Below, in pieces: positions 19,493-27,950 of a stretch of 33,098 bases of DNA. Origin of the DNA: Ruminococcus sp. JC304 (lineage in GTDB: Bacteria; Bacillota; Clostridia; Lachnospirales; Lachnospiraceae). The notes beneath the pieces are model-generated. The model was not told the DNA's origin. It saw only the letters and a list, made by a program, of their open reading frames with translations, and searched no databases. The stretch lies in NCBI GenBank assembly GCA_000285855.2, contig HE978651.1, positions 1,957,591 through 1,990,688 on the forward strand, in the 5' to 3' direction. The position numbers and the translations under genes are program-made. Every line of letters starts with the position of its first letter. Within the stretch, counting starts at the first letter, position 1.

Positions 19493-19549
19493 AACTGTTC
19501 CTCCGTTATCTTTATTGTAAAAAATAATCTCTGTTTTTCTTATTACTGT

Positions 19550-19578
19550 ACTATAGCAAACATTTGTGGAATAAATGT
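19550..19578 (-). promoter_or_regulatory. Candidate promoter and operator of the two-component operon
   Basis: Minus strand shows an extended -10, TGCTATAGT (ending 19550), with no good -35 at 17 bases. The -35 position is covered by an inverted repeat ACATTT-7-AAATGT (19560-19578). A weak -35 under a palindrome suggests an activated or autoregulated promoter; this is inference. Confidence 0.4.
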
Positions 19579-19628
19579 GAACACAGGAAGCAAATAAAAA
19601 TAATATTTTATAGTATAAAATACGGCAA

Positions 19629-19666
19629 AAAAATGGTGCCTGGTCTAAAAACCATGCACCATTTTT
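19629..19666 (-). terminator. Rho-independent terminator of ssrA
   Basis: AAAAATGGTGC (19629-19639) pairs with GCACCATTTTT (19656-19666), extended inside the loop by TGGT/ACCA; the minus-strand RNA ends in a U-run. Confidence 0.85.
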
Positions 19667-19677
19667 ATCTGCATCCC

Positions 19678-19701
19678 AGAGCGCCGTAAATACGGTGCTC
19701 T
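19678..19701 (-). other. Trailer hairpin just after tmRNA
   Basis: AGAGC + CCGTA pairs with TACGG + GCTCT around a two-base tip, with one internal mismatch. It starts five bases beyond the mature tmRNA 3' end and precedes the terminator, so it may guide 3' processing, which is needed here because CCA is not encoded. Confidence 0.5.
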
Positions 19702-19706
19702 TCCTA

Positions 19707-20052
19707 TGGACCTGGCGGGAATTGAACCCGCGTCCGAAAGCCTATTCATTGAGGCATCTCCCATCACAGTCGCTGATTTAACATTCCCTCGATCATACGC
19801 CCACCGACAGGCTTATGATCTCAGTAGCTTCATCATACATCTACCAGGGCAAAGCTTACCTGATAAGGTTTCTCACAAGGTTGACGCCAGGTTCCCAATG
19901 TGTGAGTGCATCAGGGCTGACGAGCAGCAATTAGGCTGCTAACGCTAACTTTTCGTCTGCGTTTATATTTAGTTTCCCAGTTGATACGCAGTCCAGGAGT
20001 CTGCGGATGGCTTCCTAAACTTCAAAGCCCCCGTCGAAACCAGTACAAGCCC
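19707..20052 (-). ncRNA. ssrA: Transfer-messenger RNA (tmRNA)
   Basis: Rescues stalled ribosomes by trans-translation. The 3' end carries the tRNA-like T arm (GGACGCGGGTTCAATTCCCGCC) and acceptor strand CAGGTCC-A; the 5' end GGGCTTG pairs with CAGGTCC (two G-U), and TGGTTTCGACGGGGGC is the conserved 5' segment after it. The tag frame lies at 19960-19931: resume codon GCA, then ADEKLALAA and TAA, so the tag added is Ala-ADEKLALAA. CCA is not encoded after the discriminator A; it must be added by the CCA enzyme. Ends are set from the acceptor pairing and may be off by a base or two. Confidence 0.95.
19931..19960 (-). other. tmRNA proteolysis-tag reading frame
   Basis: Ten codons inside ssrA: GCA GAC GAA AAG TTA GCG TTA GCA GCC TAA, giving ADEKLALAA. 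The LALAA end is the usual ClpXP-recognised degron; the upstream AUAUAAAC before GCA fits the resume-site context. Confidence 0.88.
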
Positions 20053-20132
20053 TAAACTTTATAGCTGAACATACAGCCTGCTGGTTTTCAGACGAAAGTC
20101 TGCAGACCGCCAACACGATCTGCTTTCTTGTT

Positions 20133-20161
20133 ATTATAAAAAAAACTATTCGTCCTGTCAA
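20133..20161 (-). promoter_or_regulatory. Perfect-consensus sigma-A promoter of ssrA
   Basis: Minus strand TTGACA (20161-20156), 17-base spacer ending in a T-tract, TATAAT (20138-20133). It starts a precursor with about 75 bases before the mature 5' end; that leader can form GCAGA/TCTGC and CAGAC/GTCTG hairpins, probably removed by processing. Confidence 0.85.
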
Positions 20162-20174
20162 GGGTAATTATTAC

Positions 20175-20203
20175 ATTACTATTCGCCGTATTACTATTCG
20201 CCG
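20175..20203. repeat. 15-base tandem duplication over the reductase stop codon
   Basis: ATTACTATTCGCCGT (20175-20189) is followed at once by ATTACTATTCGCCG (20190-20203). The real stop (TAG, 20196-20194) lies in the second copy; the first repeats GGC GAA TAG downstream. It looks like a slippage duplication. Confidence 0.8.
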
Positions 20204-21201
20204 AACTGCTCTGCACATTCCTTCATCATCTTCCTTATAGGCAGATGATAAGGGCATCTGGTCTCGCAAACTCCACATTCTATACAGTCAGAAGCTTTTG
20301 CCTGCAGTGTACTGTAACGGCTTCTGGCCCATTCGCCCAGATCATATCGATTCAGATAACCGGCAAACAGAAATACATTGGGAATACTGATGCCCGCAGA
20401 ACACGGTGCACAGTAATTACATCTACGGCAGAAATTTGTACCCAGCTGTTCTCTGACCTTCCTGATTTCATCAAGCTCTGTCTGACTTAATGGTGAAGAG
20501 TCCAGACAGGCCTTTATATTCTCCTCCATCTCATGTTCTTCTGCCATTCCGGGAATTACAATCGTTACATTTGGATTGGAGCAAATGTAGCGAAGTGCCA
20601 GTGTTCCGTTTTCAATGGCTCCACCTGCCAGGGGTTTCATATCAATAAACCCTATATTTCGTTTTCTGCATTCTGCAATCAGCTCTTCGCCCTGACTTTC
20701 CACAATGTTATACGGAAACATAATTGTTTCCACCCAATCCAGATCCAGCGCCCGCTCAAACACCTCTACGGAATGAGCAGTCAGTCCCAGATGTCCGATC
20801 TTTCCGTCCTTCTTTGCCTCCTGCAAAGCCTCCAGTGCACCGTCCTCTGCCAGAACCTGATCCAACTGCTCCATACTTGGATTATGTACCTGGTAAATAT
20901 CAATATAATCTGTTTTCAAATTGCACAGGCTTTTTTTAATATCAGCTGCCATAGCTTCTCTTGTCCTGGCCATACTCTTGGTTGCAATCACAAATTTATC
21001 CCTGATTCCCTCCAATGCATAGCCCAGATATTCCTCGCTGACAGTATAGCCCCTGGCTGTATCAATGTAATTTACTCCCCTGTCCGAAAGTTTATGCACC
21101 AGTGTTCTTGTCCCCTCTGCATCAATTTTCTGAATGGGGATTCCGCCCAGACCAATTTTAGAAACCTTTAAACCAGTCTTTCCCAATGTAACATATTCCA
21201 T
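20194..21201 (-). CDS. Aldo/keto reductase with C-terminal 4Fe-4S ferredoxin domain
   Basis: A 335-residue oxidoreductase. Residues 1-270 form the AKR barrel: Asp and Tyr of the active site in YIDTARGY (about 46-53), Lys in IATKS, His in YQVHNP. The C-terminal 70 residues hold CRRCNYCAPC and CIECGVCETRCP, enough for two [4Fe-4S] clusters, so electrons may come from ferredoxin rather than only NAD(P)H. The substrate is unknown. It lies downstream of efp in the same direction with an efp terminator in between; I see no clear promoter of its own. Its stop is 33 bases from the ssrA promoter, with no terminator visible. Confidence 0.92.
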   Translation of the reverse strand: MEYVTLGKTGLKVSKIGLGGIPIQKIDAEGTRTLVHKLSDRGVNYIDTARGYTVSEEYLGYALEGIRDKFVIATKSMARTREAMAADIKKSLCNLKTDYIDIYQVHNPSMEQLDQVLAEDGALEALQEAKKDGKIGHLGLTAHSVEVFERALDLDWVETIMFPYNIVESQGEELIAECRKRNIGFIDMKPLAGGAIENGTLALRYICSNPNVTIVIPGMAEEHEMEENIKACLDSSPLSQTELDEIRKVREQLGTNFCRRCNYCAPCSAGISIPNVFLFAGYLNRYDLGEWARSRYSTLQAKASDCIECGVCETRCPYHLPIRKMMKECAEQFGE

Positions 21202-21244
21202 TTTTATTCCCTCTTTTCTCCAAAATCAGTTTTTCCTTCTGAGC

Positions 21245-21283
21245 AAAAAACTGCCATCGCCTTCCGACAATGACAGCTTTTTT
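21245..21283 (-). terminator. Terminator after efp
   Basis: Minus strand CTGTCAT (21276-21270) pairs with ATGGCAG (21257-21251), one G-U, followed by TTTTTT (21250-21245). The stem is short and the loop about 12 bases, so some read-through into the reductase gene is likely. Confidence 0.6.
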
Positions 21284-21321
21284 CATATCAAACGGACAGC
21301 AATCATCCGCATTTTGTTAGA

Positions 21322-21879
21322 TTATACTCTTGAGAGATATTCTCCGGTTCTTGTGTCGATTTTCAGTTTGTCACCCTGGTTAACAAACAGTGGAACCTGA
21401 ACCTGCGCACCTGTCTCAACAGTAGCAGGTTTTGTAGCACCCTGAGCTGTATTTCCTGCAAATCCAGGCTCTGTCTCAGTTACTTCAAGTTCTACAAAAA
21501 GTGGTGGCTCAATAGCAAATACGTTTCCGTTATGGGAACATACTTTAACCATTTCGTTTTCTTTTACGAATTTCAGAGAATCGCCTACCTGATCCTTTGT
21601 CAGACCTACCTGATCATAGGTTTCTACGTTCATGAAGTAGTATAAATCACCATCATCATAGAGATACTGCATATCAACACGTTCAATACGTGCTGCCGGG
21701 AATTTCTCAGTAGGACGGAAAGACTTCTCCAGAACTGATCCTGTAATGATGTTTTTGTATTTGGTTCTTACGAAAGCAGCACCCTTTCCTGGTTTTACAT
21801 GCTGAAATTCAACAATCTGACATACATTTCCGTCAATTTCAAGTGTGATACCGTTTTTGAAATCACCTGCTGAAATCAT
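21322..21879 (-). CDS. efp: Translation elongation factor P
   Basis: Relieves ribosome stalling at polyproline stretches. The 185 residues comprise the KOW-like N domain and two OB domains, with the modified-lysine loop [13 protein letters not shown] (Lys32). The loop matches the Firmicute type in which Lys32, not Arg, is present; the modification type cannot be read from sequence and no modification genes are nearby. AAGGAGG is 9 bases before the ATG; a 12-base palindrome AATTGTACAATT (21897-21908) touches it. aroK lies upstream in the same direction, 146 bases away. Confidence 0.97.
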   Translation of the reverse strand: MISAGDFKNGITLEIDGNVCQIVEFQHVKPGKGAAFVRTKYKNIITGSVLEKSFRPTEKFPAARIERVDMQYLYDDGDLYYFMNVETYDQVGLTKDQVGDSLKFVKENEMVKVCSHNGNVFAIEPPLFVELEVTETEPGFAGNTAQGATKPATVETGAQVQVPLFVNQGDKLKIDTRTGEYLSRV

Positions 21880-22000
21880 ATTTCTATTTCCTCCTTAATT
21901 GTACAATTCAACGTTACTGCTCTCTGTCTATGCAGCAACCGCCTCAACAGTGCGTGTCTGCGTATTCATTTTCTGCAATTTTGCGACACACTCTTATATG

Positions 22001-22029
22001 ATTTTATAATAGTTTCTTATTTTTTTCAA
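22001..22029 (-). promoter_or_regulatory. Candidate promoter of efp
   Basis: Minus strand TTGAAA (22029-22024), 17-base spacer, TAAAAT (22006-22001); TATAAA at 15 bases is an alternative. The -35 overlaps the aroK stop codon. The leader of about 115 bases ends in the AATTGTACAATT palindrome at the ribosome-binding site. Confidence 0.45.
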
Positions 22030-22550
22030 CTATTTTTTATTACTGTTTGCAATTTTTCTTCCAACTGGGAAATCAACTCCTCAAAAGGCTTATCTCCTGT
22101 GATCATTTCAATGTCAGCAAACTTTGCATAAACAGGATCTCTCTGTTTCAGAAGCTTTTTAATCTTGTCCGCCTTGTCGTCCCCGTCGATCAAAGGATTG
22201 GATTTTGAATTTTCCAGTCTTTCCTTCAAAGTCTCATAAGATCCCTTCAGATAGACCACTGTTCCCAACTGCTTAATATATTTCTCATTCTGCTCCTGCA
22301 TGGGAAGTCCTGATCCCAGAGAAATCACTTTCTGCTCCTGATCCTTGATCAATTCCTTGATCACAGTTGTTTCTAATGCACGATAAAATGGTTCCCCGAA
22401 TTTATCAAAAATATCTTTAACGGACAGATTCATTTTTCTCGTAACCACACGGTCAATGTCAATAAACGGTAAATCGAAATCCTTCGCCAGTCTCTTACCT
22501 ACTCTTGTTTTTCCTGAACCCATAAATCCTATAATCACAATATGGTTCAT
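22026..22550 (-). CDS. aroK: Shikimate kinase
   Basis: Phosphorylates shikimate at the 3-hydroxyl in chorismate synthesis. The 174 residues show Walker A GFMGSGKT (8-15), the shikimate-binding DID (31-33), and Arg57 in FYRALE. The usual GGG loop of the shikimate site appears as LGSGLPM, a variant. The ATG overlaps the yqeG stop by four bases, so the two are co-translated. Other aro genes are absent from the window. Confidence 0.92.
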   Translation of the reverse strand: MNHIVIIGFMGSGKTRVGKRLAKDFDLPFIDIDRVVTRKMNLSVKDIFDKFGEPFYRALETTVIKELIKDQEQKVISLGSGLPMQEQNEKYIKQLGTVVYLKGSYETLKERLENSKSNPLIDGDDKADKIKKLLKQRDPVYAKFADIEMITGDKPFEELISQLEEKLQTVIKNS

Positions 22551-23050
22551 GAATTCCCCTCCTCCTTTTTGTAAAAATATAACACAATTCTCTCAAGATA
22601 TCTCTTCAGTACAATCTGTATCTCTTCCCTGGGATTAATAGGCTTTACCAGAATATTACGGATTCCGGCTCTTTTTGCCCCGTATATATCTGTAAACAAC
22701 TGATCCCCAATAAAAATAGTATTACTTCTGTCTGTTCCCAGCAATTCCATGGCACGGATATAATTCTTTGTGGATGGCTTGTGGGCATTTTCTATAAAAT
22801 GTGCTCCCACAGAAGCATTAAATGAAGATACTCTTTCATATTGATTATTGGAAATAAAACAGCACTGAAATCCCAGTTCTTTCAAATGTGCAAACAATGC
22901 ACAGGCTCTCTCATCTGCAGGTGCGCCGTGAGGTACCAGTGTATTGTCAATATCAAAAAGCAGACCTCTGTATCCCTGTGCATACAGACTGTCAAAATCA
23001 ATTTCATAAGTTGAATCCAGATATTCATCCGGAAAAAAGCATTTAAACAT
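22547..23050 (-). CDS. YqeG-family HAD (class IIIA) phosphatase
   Basis: A 167-residue HAD phosphatase of the YqeG type, found beside shikimate-pathway and ribosome-assembly genes in Firmicutes. HAD motif 1 is FDIDNTLVP (Asp33, Asp35), motif 2 FISNN, the motif 3 lysine lies in KPSTKNY, and motif 4 is IFIGDQLFTDI. The natural substrate is not established. It overlaps aroK by four bases and follows the patatin gene by 14 bases, inside the gltA-patatin-yqeG-aroK run. Confidence 0.9.
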   Translation of the reverse strand: MFKCFFPDEYLDSTYEIDFDSLYAQGYRGLLFDIDNTLVPHGAPADERACALFAHLKELGFQCCFISNNQYERVSSFNASVGAHFIENAHKPSTKNYIRAMELLGTDRSNTIFIGDQLFTDIYGAKRAGIRNILVKPINPREEIQIVLKRYLERIVLYFYKKEEGNS

Positions 23051-23064
23051 CAGTATCCATTCCC

Positions 23065-23925
23065 CTAATTTCCAAGATATTCCAGCAGACCATCCAGTTT
23101 CTGCTCCATCAGGTCATATCCATGCTGATAAAATTCTGTAAGAACTTTCGGATTTTTTTCAGTTCTGGAAACAGTTTTGATTTCCGGACGGACCACATAG
23201 ATATGCCCTTCCTTTTCCCATTTTTCAATCAGTTCCAGAGTCCTGTTATAATTCCGATATCGGTTCAAAAGACTGTTCAGCAGATTGGGATATTTGTGAA
23301 ATGCAGCCAGATAAACAGCCTTACTCTCTCCAGGCTTCTTTTTTCGATATCCATAATTCCTGGTGAGAATCACCACATTCTTGCGGTACCCCTCCTTCAT
23401 GGCATGGACCACAGGAATGGAATCCGCTACACCGCCGTCCACACAGGGTATCCCGTCAATCATTACCATAGGGCATGCCAGAGGAATACTGGAAGATGCA
23501 CGGCAGATATCCATCAGACGTTTTCTGTCATTTTTTTCTTCCAGATATCTTGCCTGACCGGTAATGCAATCCGTCACTACCAGTTCACATTTTTTTCCGG
23601 AATTAAAATAAGCATCATAATCAAATGGAAAAATCTCATTGGGGTATCGTTCAAACAGCATGTCCATATCAAACAGGCTTTTATTCTTCAGAGTTTGCTT
23701 CAGGCCTATGTAGCTGTTATTCTTATCCTCCGTGATCACACAGTCCTTCGTCCGTCCAATCTGCCCGGATACATAATCCACTGCATTACAGGCGCCTGCG
23801 GAAACTCCTGTTACATAAGGAAACTCTATCTGATGTTTCATCAGACAGTCCAACACTCCGGACGTAAACACACCCCGTGTACCACCGCCTTCCAGAATTA
23901 ACGCTGTCTCATTATTATTTGTCAT
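23065..23925 (-). CDS. Patatin-like phospholipase
   Basis: Predicted cytosolic serine acyl hydrolase of the RssA/YjjU-like patatin group, 286 residues. The oxyanion glycine stretch is LEGGGTRGVF (11-20), the nucleophile is Ser42 in GVSAG, and the dyad Asp163 is in VDGGVADSIP. No signal peptide. I prefer the ATG at 23925; the frame is open to a TTG at 23946, which would add seven residues, and neither start has an ideal ribosome-binding site (GTGAGGAAAATG is close-spaced). It lies 39 bases after gltA and 14 before yqeG. The lipid substrate is unknown. Confidence 0.88.
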   Translation of the reverse strand: MTNNNETALILEGGGTRGVFTSGVLDCLMKHQIEFPYVTGVSAGACNAVDYVSGQIGRTKDCVITEDKNNSYIGLKQTLKNKSLFDMDMLFERYPNEIFPFDYDAYFNSGKKCELVVTDCITGQARYLEEKNDRKRLMDICRASSSIPLACPMVMIDGIPCVDGGVADSIPVVHAMKEGYRKNVVILTRNYGYRKKKPGESKAVYLAAFHKYPNLLNSLLNRYRNYNRTLELIEKWEKEGHIYVVRPEIKTVSRTEKNPKVLTEFYQHGYDLMEQKLDGLLEYLGN

Positions 23926-23964
23926 TTTCCTCACTAATCCTTTCAAAAGCGTATTTCTGTCCTG

Positions 23965-25326
23965 TCAGCGCTCAGCAAGAGGCACATAAATACTTGGTGC
24001 CAACACATTTTTGTATGCCGGACGAATGATCTTGTCCGCATTGATAAGCTCTTCCATTCGATGGGCACTCCAGCCCACAATACGTGCAACTGCAAACATA
24101 GGTGTATATAATTCCAGTGGCAGATCCAGCATACTGTACACGAAACCACTGTAAAAGTCCACATTTGCACTGACACCTTTATAAATCCTTCTTTCCTCGG
24201 CAATTACTTCAGGTGCCAAACGCTCTACCATAGAATAAAGGGCATAGTCTTTCATCCTTCCCTTTTCTCTGGCCAGAGTCTCCACATATGCTTTAAACAC
24301 TTCGGCTCTTGGATCAGATACCGAGTAAATCGCATGTCCCATTCCATAGATCAGACCCTTTCTGTCAAAGGCCTCCTTATGGAGTAATTTTTTGAGATAC
24401 ACACGAACTTCATCTTCATCTGTCCAGTCCTTCACTTCTTTCTTCATGTCATGAAACATACTTACTACTTTAATATTGGCGCCACCATGCTTTGGACCCT
24501 TCAGTGAACCAAGAGCTGCTGCAATGGCAGAATAAGTATCTGTACCGGAAGAAGATACTACATGAGTAGTAAAGGTAGAGTTATTTCCACCGCCATGCTC
24601 CATGTGAAGAATTAACGCAATATCCAGAATCTTTGCTTCCAAATGGGTATACTTCTTATCCGGTCTCAACATACGCAAAATGTTTTCAGCTGTTGTCAGC
24701 TCCTTCTTTGGATTATGGATATAAAGACTTTTTCCCTTTACATAATGATTGTATGCCTGATATCCATATACAGATAATAACGGAAAAACACTGATCAGAT
24801 TCAGACACTGTCGCAGTACATTTGGCAAAGAGGTATCATCCGGATTATGGTCATACGAATACAGTGTCAGAACGCTTCTGGAAAGTCCATTCATAATATC
24901 TCTGCTGGGAGCCTTCATGATTACGTCCCTGACAAAATTGGTAGGAAGTGATCTCTGGTTAGCCAGAAGTTCTGTGAAATCCATAAGCTGCTGTTTGTCC
25001 GGAAGTTTTCCGAACAGAAGCAGATATGCCACTTCCTCGAAGCCATATCTGTCATCCTGGATAAATCCTTTGGTCAGATCTTTGATATCATAGCCTCTGT
25101 AGGAAAGCTTTCCCGCACAGGGAACCTCTTTGCCATCTACCACCTTTGTGGCCTGAACATTTGAAACCTGGGTCAGACCTGCAAGAACACCTTTACCATT
25201 TATATCTCTCAGGCCTCTCTTTACATCATACTTTGCATATAACGACAGATCCAGACTGGTATTATCCCTACAGATATCTGTAAGTTTTTCAATTTCCGGT
25301 GTCACTTTTGTTTTAAATCCTGCCAT
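23965..25326 (-). CDS. gltA: Citrate synthase
   Basis: Condenses oxaloacetate and acetyl-CoA to citrate. The 453 residues carry the catalytic and substrate histidines in HMEHGGGNNS (His244), GPKHGGAN (His280) and GMGHAIYSVSDPR (His331), and the general base Asp390 in ANVDFYSGF, so it is the Si type. In an anaerobe it probably feeds 2-oxoglutarate and glutamate synthesis; aconitase and isocitrate dehydrogenase are not in the window. It is first in a run with patatin, yqeG and aroK, and divergent from gdhA, which uses the same 2-oxoglutarate. AAGGGG lies about 10 bases before the ATG. A methylcitrate synthase activity cannot be excluded. Confidence 0.95.
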   Translation of the reverse strand: MAGFKTKVTPEIEKLTDICRDNTSLDLSLYAKYDVKRGLRDINGKGVLAGLTQVSNVQATKVVDGKEVPCAGKLSYRGYDIKDLTKGFIQDDRYGFEEVAYLLLFGKLPDKQQLMDFTELLANQRSLPTNFVRDVIMKAPSRDIMNGLSRSVLTLYSYDHNPDDTSLPNVLRQCLNLISVFPLLSVYGYQAYNHYVKGKSLYIHNPKKELTTAENILRMLRPDKKYTHLEAKILDIALILHMEHGGGNNSTFTTHVVSSSGTDTYSAIAAALGSLKGPKHGGANIKVVSMFHDMKKEVKDWTDEDEVRVYLKKLLHKEAFDRKGLIYGMGHAIYSVSDPRAEVFKAYVETLAREKGRMKDYALYSMVERLAPEVIAEERRIYKGVSANVDFYSGFVYSMLDLPLELYTPMFAVARIVGWSAHRMEELINADKIIRPAYKNVLAPSIYVPLAER

Positions 25327-25409
25327 ATACTATATTCCCCTTTCTTCTCTGCTTTTTCGATAATGGGCCCTCCTCATTCCAATCACCGTATTTTGCACAT
25401 CATAAATAA

Positions 25410-25438
25410 ATTATAGCATTGTTTTCCATTTCGGTCTA
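25410..25438 (-). promoter_or_regulatory. Promoter of gltA
   Basis: Minus strand TAGACC (25438-25433), 17-base spacer, TATAAT (25415-25410). Good -10, fair -35; leader about 75 bases. Confidence 0.55.
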
Positions 25439-25483
25439 CATACAAATTTTTTAAAAAAATTTCAGGATTTTTTTCTTTCCCTC

Positions 25484-25512
25484 TTTCCATTTTTAACACA
25501 TTAGTGTATAAT
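25484..25512 (+). promoter_or_regulatory. Promoter of gdhA
   Basis: TTTCCA (25484-25489), 17-base spacer, TATAAT (25507-25512), about 40 bases before the gdhA ribosome-binding site. Between this and the gltA promoter lies an AT palindrome, AAATTTTTT-A-AAAAAATTT (25444-25462). Confidence 0.6.
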
Positions 25513-25547
25513 AACGTCGTTCAAAGCAAAATCATTACAATAGATGA

Positions 25548-26894
<1,347 letters not shown>

Positions 26895-26918
26895 TTCTTA
26901 ATATATATCAGGAATATT

Positions 26919-26945
26919 AAAAGGGTGCAGCTGCACCCTTTTTTT
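26919..26945. terminator. Terminator between gdhA and nrdR
   Basis: AAGGGTGCAG directly abuts CTGCACCCTT (26921-26940), a 10-base perfect palindrome giving a tight hairpin, followed on the plus strand by seven T. It overlaps the nrdR stop region and can serve nrdR in the other direction less well (four T). Confidence 0.85.
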
Positions 26946-27393
26946 AATTCATAAATTTCTTAAGTTCATCCATAAAAGTACTCACATCTTTAAATTCCCT
27001 GTACACGGAAGCAAAACGCACATAAGCTACTGCATCCAGTTCCTTCAGATGCTCCATAACAATCTCTCCAATTCTGGTACTGGAAATTTCTTTTTCCTCT
27101 GTATTAAAGATTTCACCCTCTATGGCATCCATCATCTCTTCTATTTTTTCAACTGGAATGGGTCTCTTGTAACAGGCCCGAAGAATTCCTGCCTGAATCT
27201 TTCCTCTGTCATATTGCTCTCGATTCTGATCTTTCTTTATAACAGTCAGCGGAATGGACTCTACTTTTTCATATGTAGTAAATCTTCTGCCACATACATC
27301 ACACAAACGGCGGCGGCGGATAGAATTGGTATCTTCTACCGGTCTTGAATCCACAACTCTGGTATTATCCTGATTGCAAAAAGGACACTTCAT
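26944..27393 (-). CDS. nrdR: Transcriptional repressor NrdR
   Basis: ATP/dATP-sensing repressor of ribonucleotide reductase genes. The 149 residues carry an N-terminal zinc ribbon (Cys3, Cys6, Cys31, Cys34) with RVVDSRP and RRRLCDVCGRRFTTYE, then an ATP-cone domain (about 49-139, VIKKDQNREQYDRGKIQAGI). Usual family length. No nrd gene or NrdR box is near. In other clostridia nrdR commonly neighbours sigG and ylmC; here it is divergent from ymxH. Confidence 0.97.
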   Translation of the reverse strand: MKCPFCNQDNTRVVDSRPVEDTNSIRRRRLCDVCGRRFTTYEKVESIPLTVIKKDQNREQYDRGKIQAGILRACYKRPIPVEKIEEMMDAIEGEIFNTEEKEISSTRIGEIVMEHLKELDAVAYVRFASVYREFKDVSTFMDELKKFMN

Positions 27394-27456
27394 AACGGAC
27401 TATTCCCCCTGGATGTTTTGATATTTAATAACAACTCAGTATCTTAATGATTATTT

Positions 27457-27486
27457 ATTATACTTTATCCTTATTTCATATGTCAA
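27457..27486 (-). promoter_or_regulatory. Sigma-A promoter of nrdR
   Basis: Minus strand TTGACA (27486-27481), 18-base spacer, TATAAT (27462-27457). Both hexamers are perfect; the leader is about 55 bases. Confidence 0.75.
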
Positions 27487-27497
27487 TAAAAGGACAT

Positions 27498-27526
27498 GCA
27501 TAAATTTTTTTCAGATCACATAAAAT
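27498..27526 (+). promoter_or_regulatory. Candidate sigma-E (mother-cell) promoter of the YlmC/YmxH gene
   Basis: GCATAAA (27498-27504), 14-base spacer, CATAAAAT (27519-27526). This fits the Bacillus sigma-E pattern (about KMATATT-14-CATACAAT) at 5 of 7 and 7 of 8 positions, about 30 bases before the ribosome-binding site. Transfer of the Bacillus consensus to this organism is an assumption. Confidence 0.45.
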
Positions 27527-27565
27527 TTATAAAACATTCGTTTTCTTATCATTCAGGTGGTTTTT

Positions 27566-27817
27566 ATGCGTATCTGTGAATTAAGACAAAAAGAAGTAAT
27601 CAATACCTGCACCTGTCGCAGTCTGGGATGCCCCATAGATATCGAATTTGACTGCAGGACCAGCTGCCTTTCTGCCCTTGTCCTGCCCGGGCCCGGCAAA
27701 TTCTGCTGTCTCTTTGGCAGAGATGAATTCATCATTCCCTGGGAATGCATCTGCCAGATCGGAGAAGATATCATCCTGGTAAAGATAGATGAAGAAAAGT
27801 GTCTGTGCGAAAACTAA
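27566..27817 (+). CDS. YlmC/YmxH-family sporulation protein, cysteine-rich
   Basis: An 83-residue PRC-barrel-like protein of the YlmC/YmxH family, restricted to endospore formers and of unknown biochemical role. The core MRICELRQKEVIN...LGCPIDIEFD...ALVLPGPG...FIIPWECICQIGEDIILVKI matches the family. Twelve of 83 residues are cysteine (4, 15, 17, 22, 30, 34, 47, 48, 61, 63, 79, 81), several in CxC or CC pairs, suggesting metal or disulfide chemistry. Start at ATG 27566 because AGGTGG lies five bases ahead; the in-frame GTG nine bases earlier is inside that site. It lies 133 bases before sigG; in Bacillus ylmC follows sigG, so the neighbourhood is conserved but rearranged. Confidence 0.85.
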   Translation: MRICELRQKEVINTCTCRSLGCPIDIEFDCRTSCLSALVLPGPGKFCCLFGRDEFIIPWECICQIGEDIILVKIDEEKCLCEN

Positions 27818-27866
27818 AATCCGGACTTTGTCAAGGCCTTTTATTTATTATATTTTGTTTAAAACA

Positions 27867-27895
27867 GTATAAATATCCTCCTCTCTGAGAATCAT
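27867..27895 (+). promoter_or_regulatory. Candidate forespore (sigma-F-like) promoter of sigG
   Basis: GTATA (27867-27871), 15-base spacer, GAGAATCAT (27887-27895), about 40 bases before AAGGAGG. It resembles the sigma-F pattern GYWTA-16-GGNRANAMT with mismatches. A CATTCTA sigma-G-type -10 overlaps (27893-27899) but at a poor 21-base spacing. No sigma-A promoter is evident. Confidence 0.35.
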
Positions 27896-27950
27896 TCTAT
27901 TATCTGTAAATTCCAACAGACAGCAAGAAACGATAAGGAGGATTCAAACG

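Noticed and set aside
19706-19942. A 78-codon plus-strand frame beginning MDLAGIEPASES
   Set aside because: It is the antisense of the tmRNA 3' part, a well-known type of false protein call.
23943-24203. An 86-codon frame inside gltA on the same strand
   Set aside because: Out-of-frame shadow of gltA with no family features.
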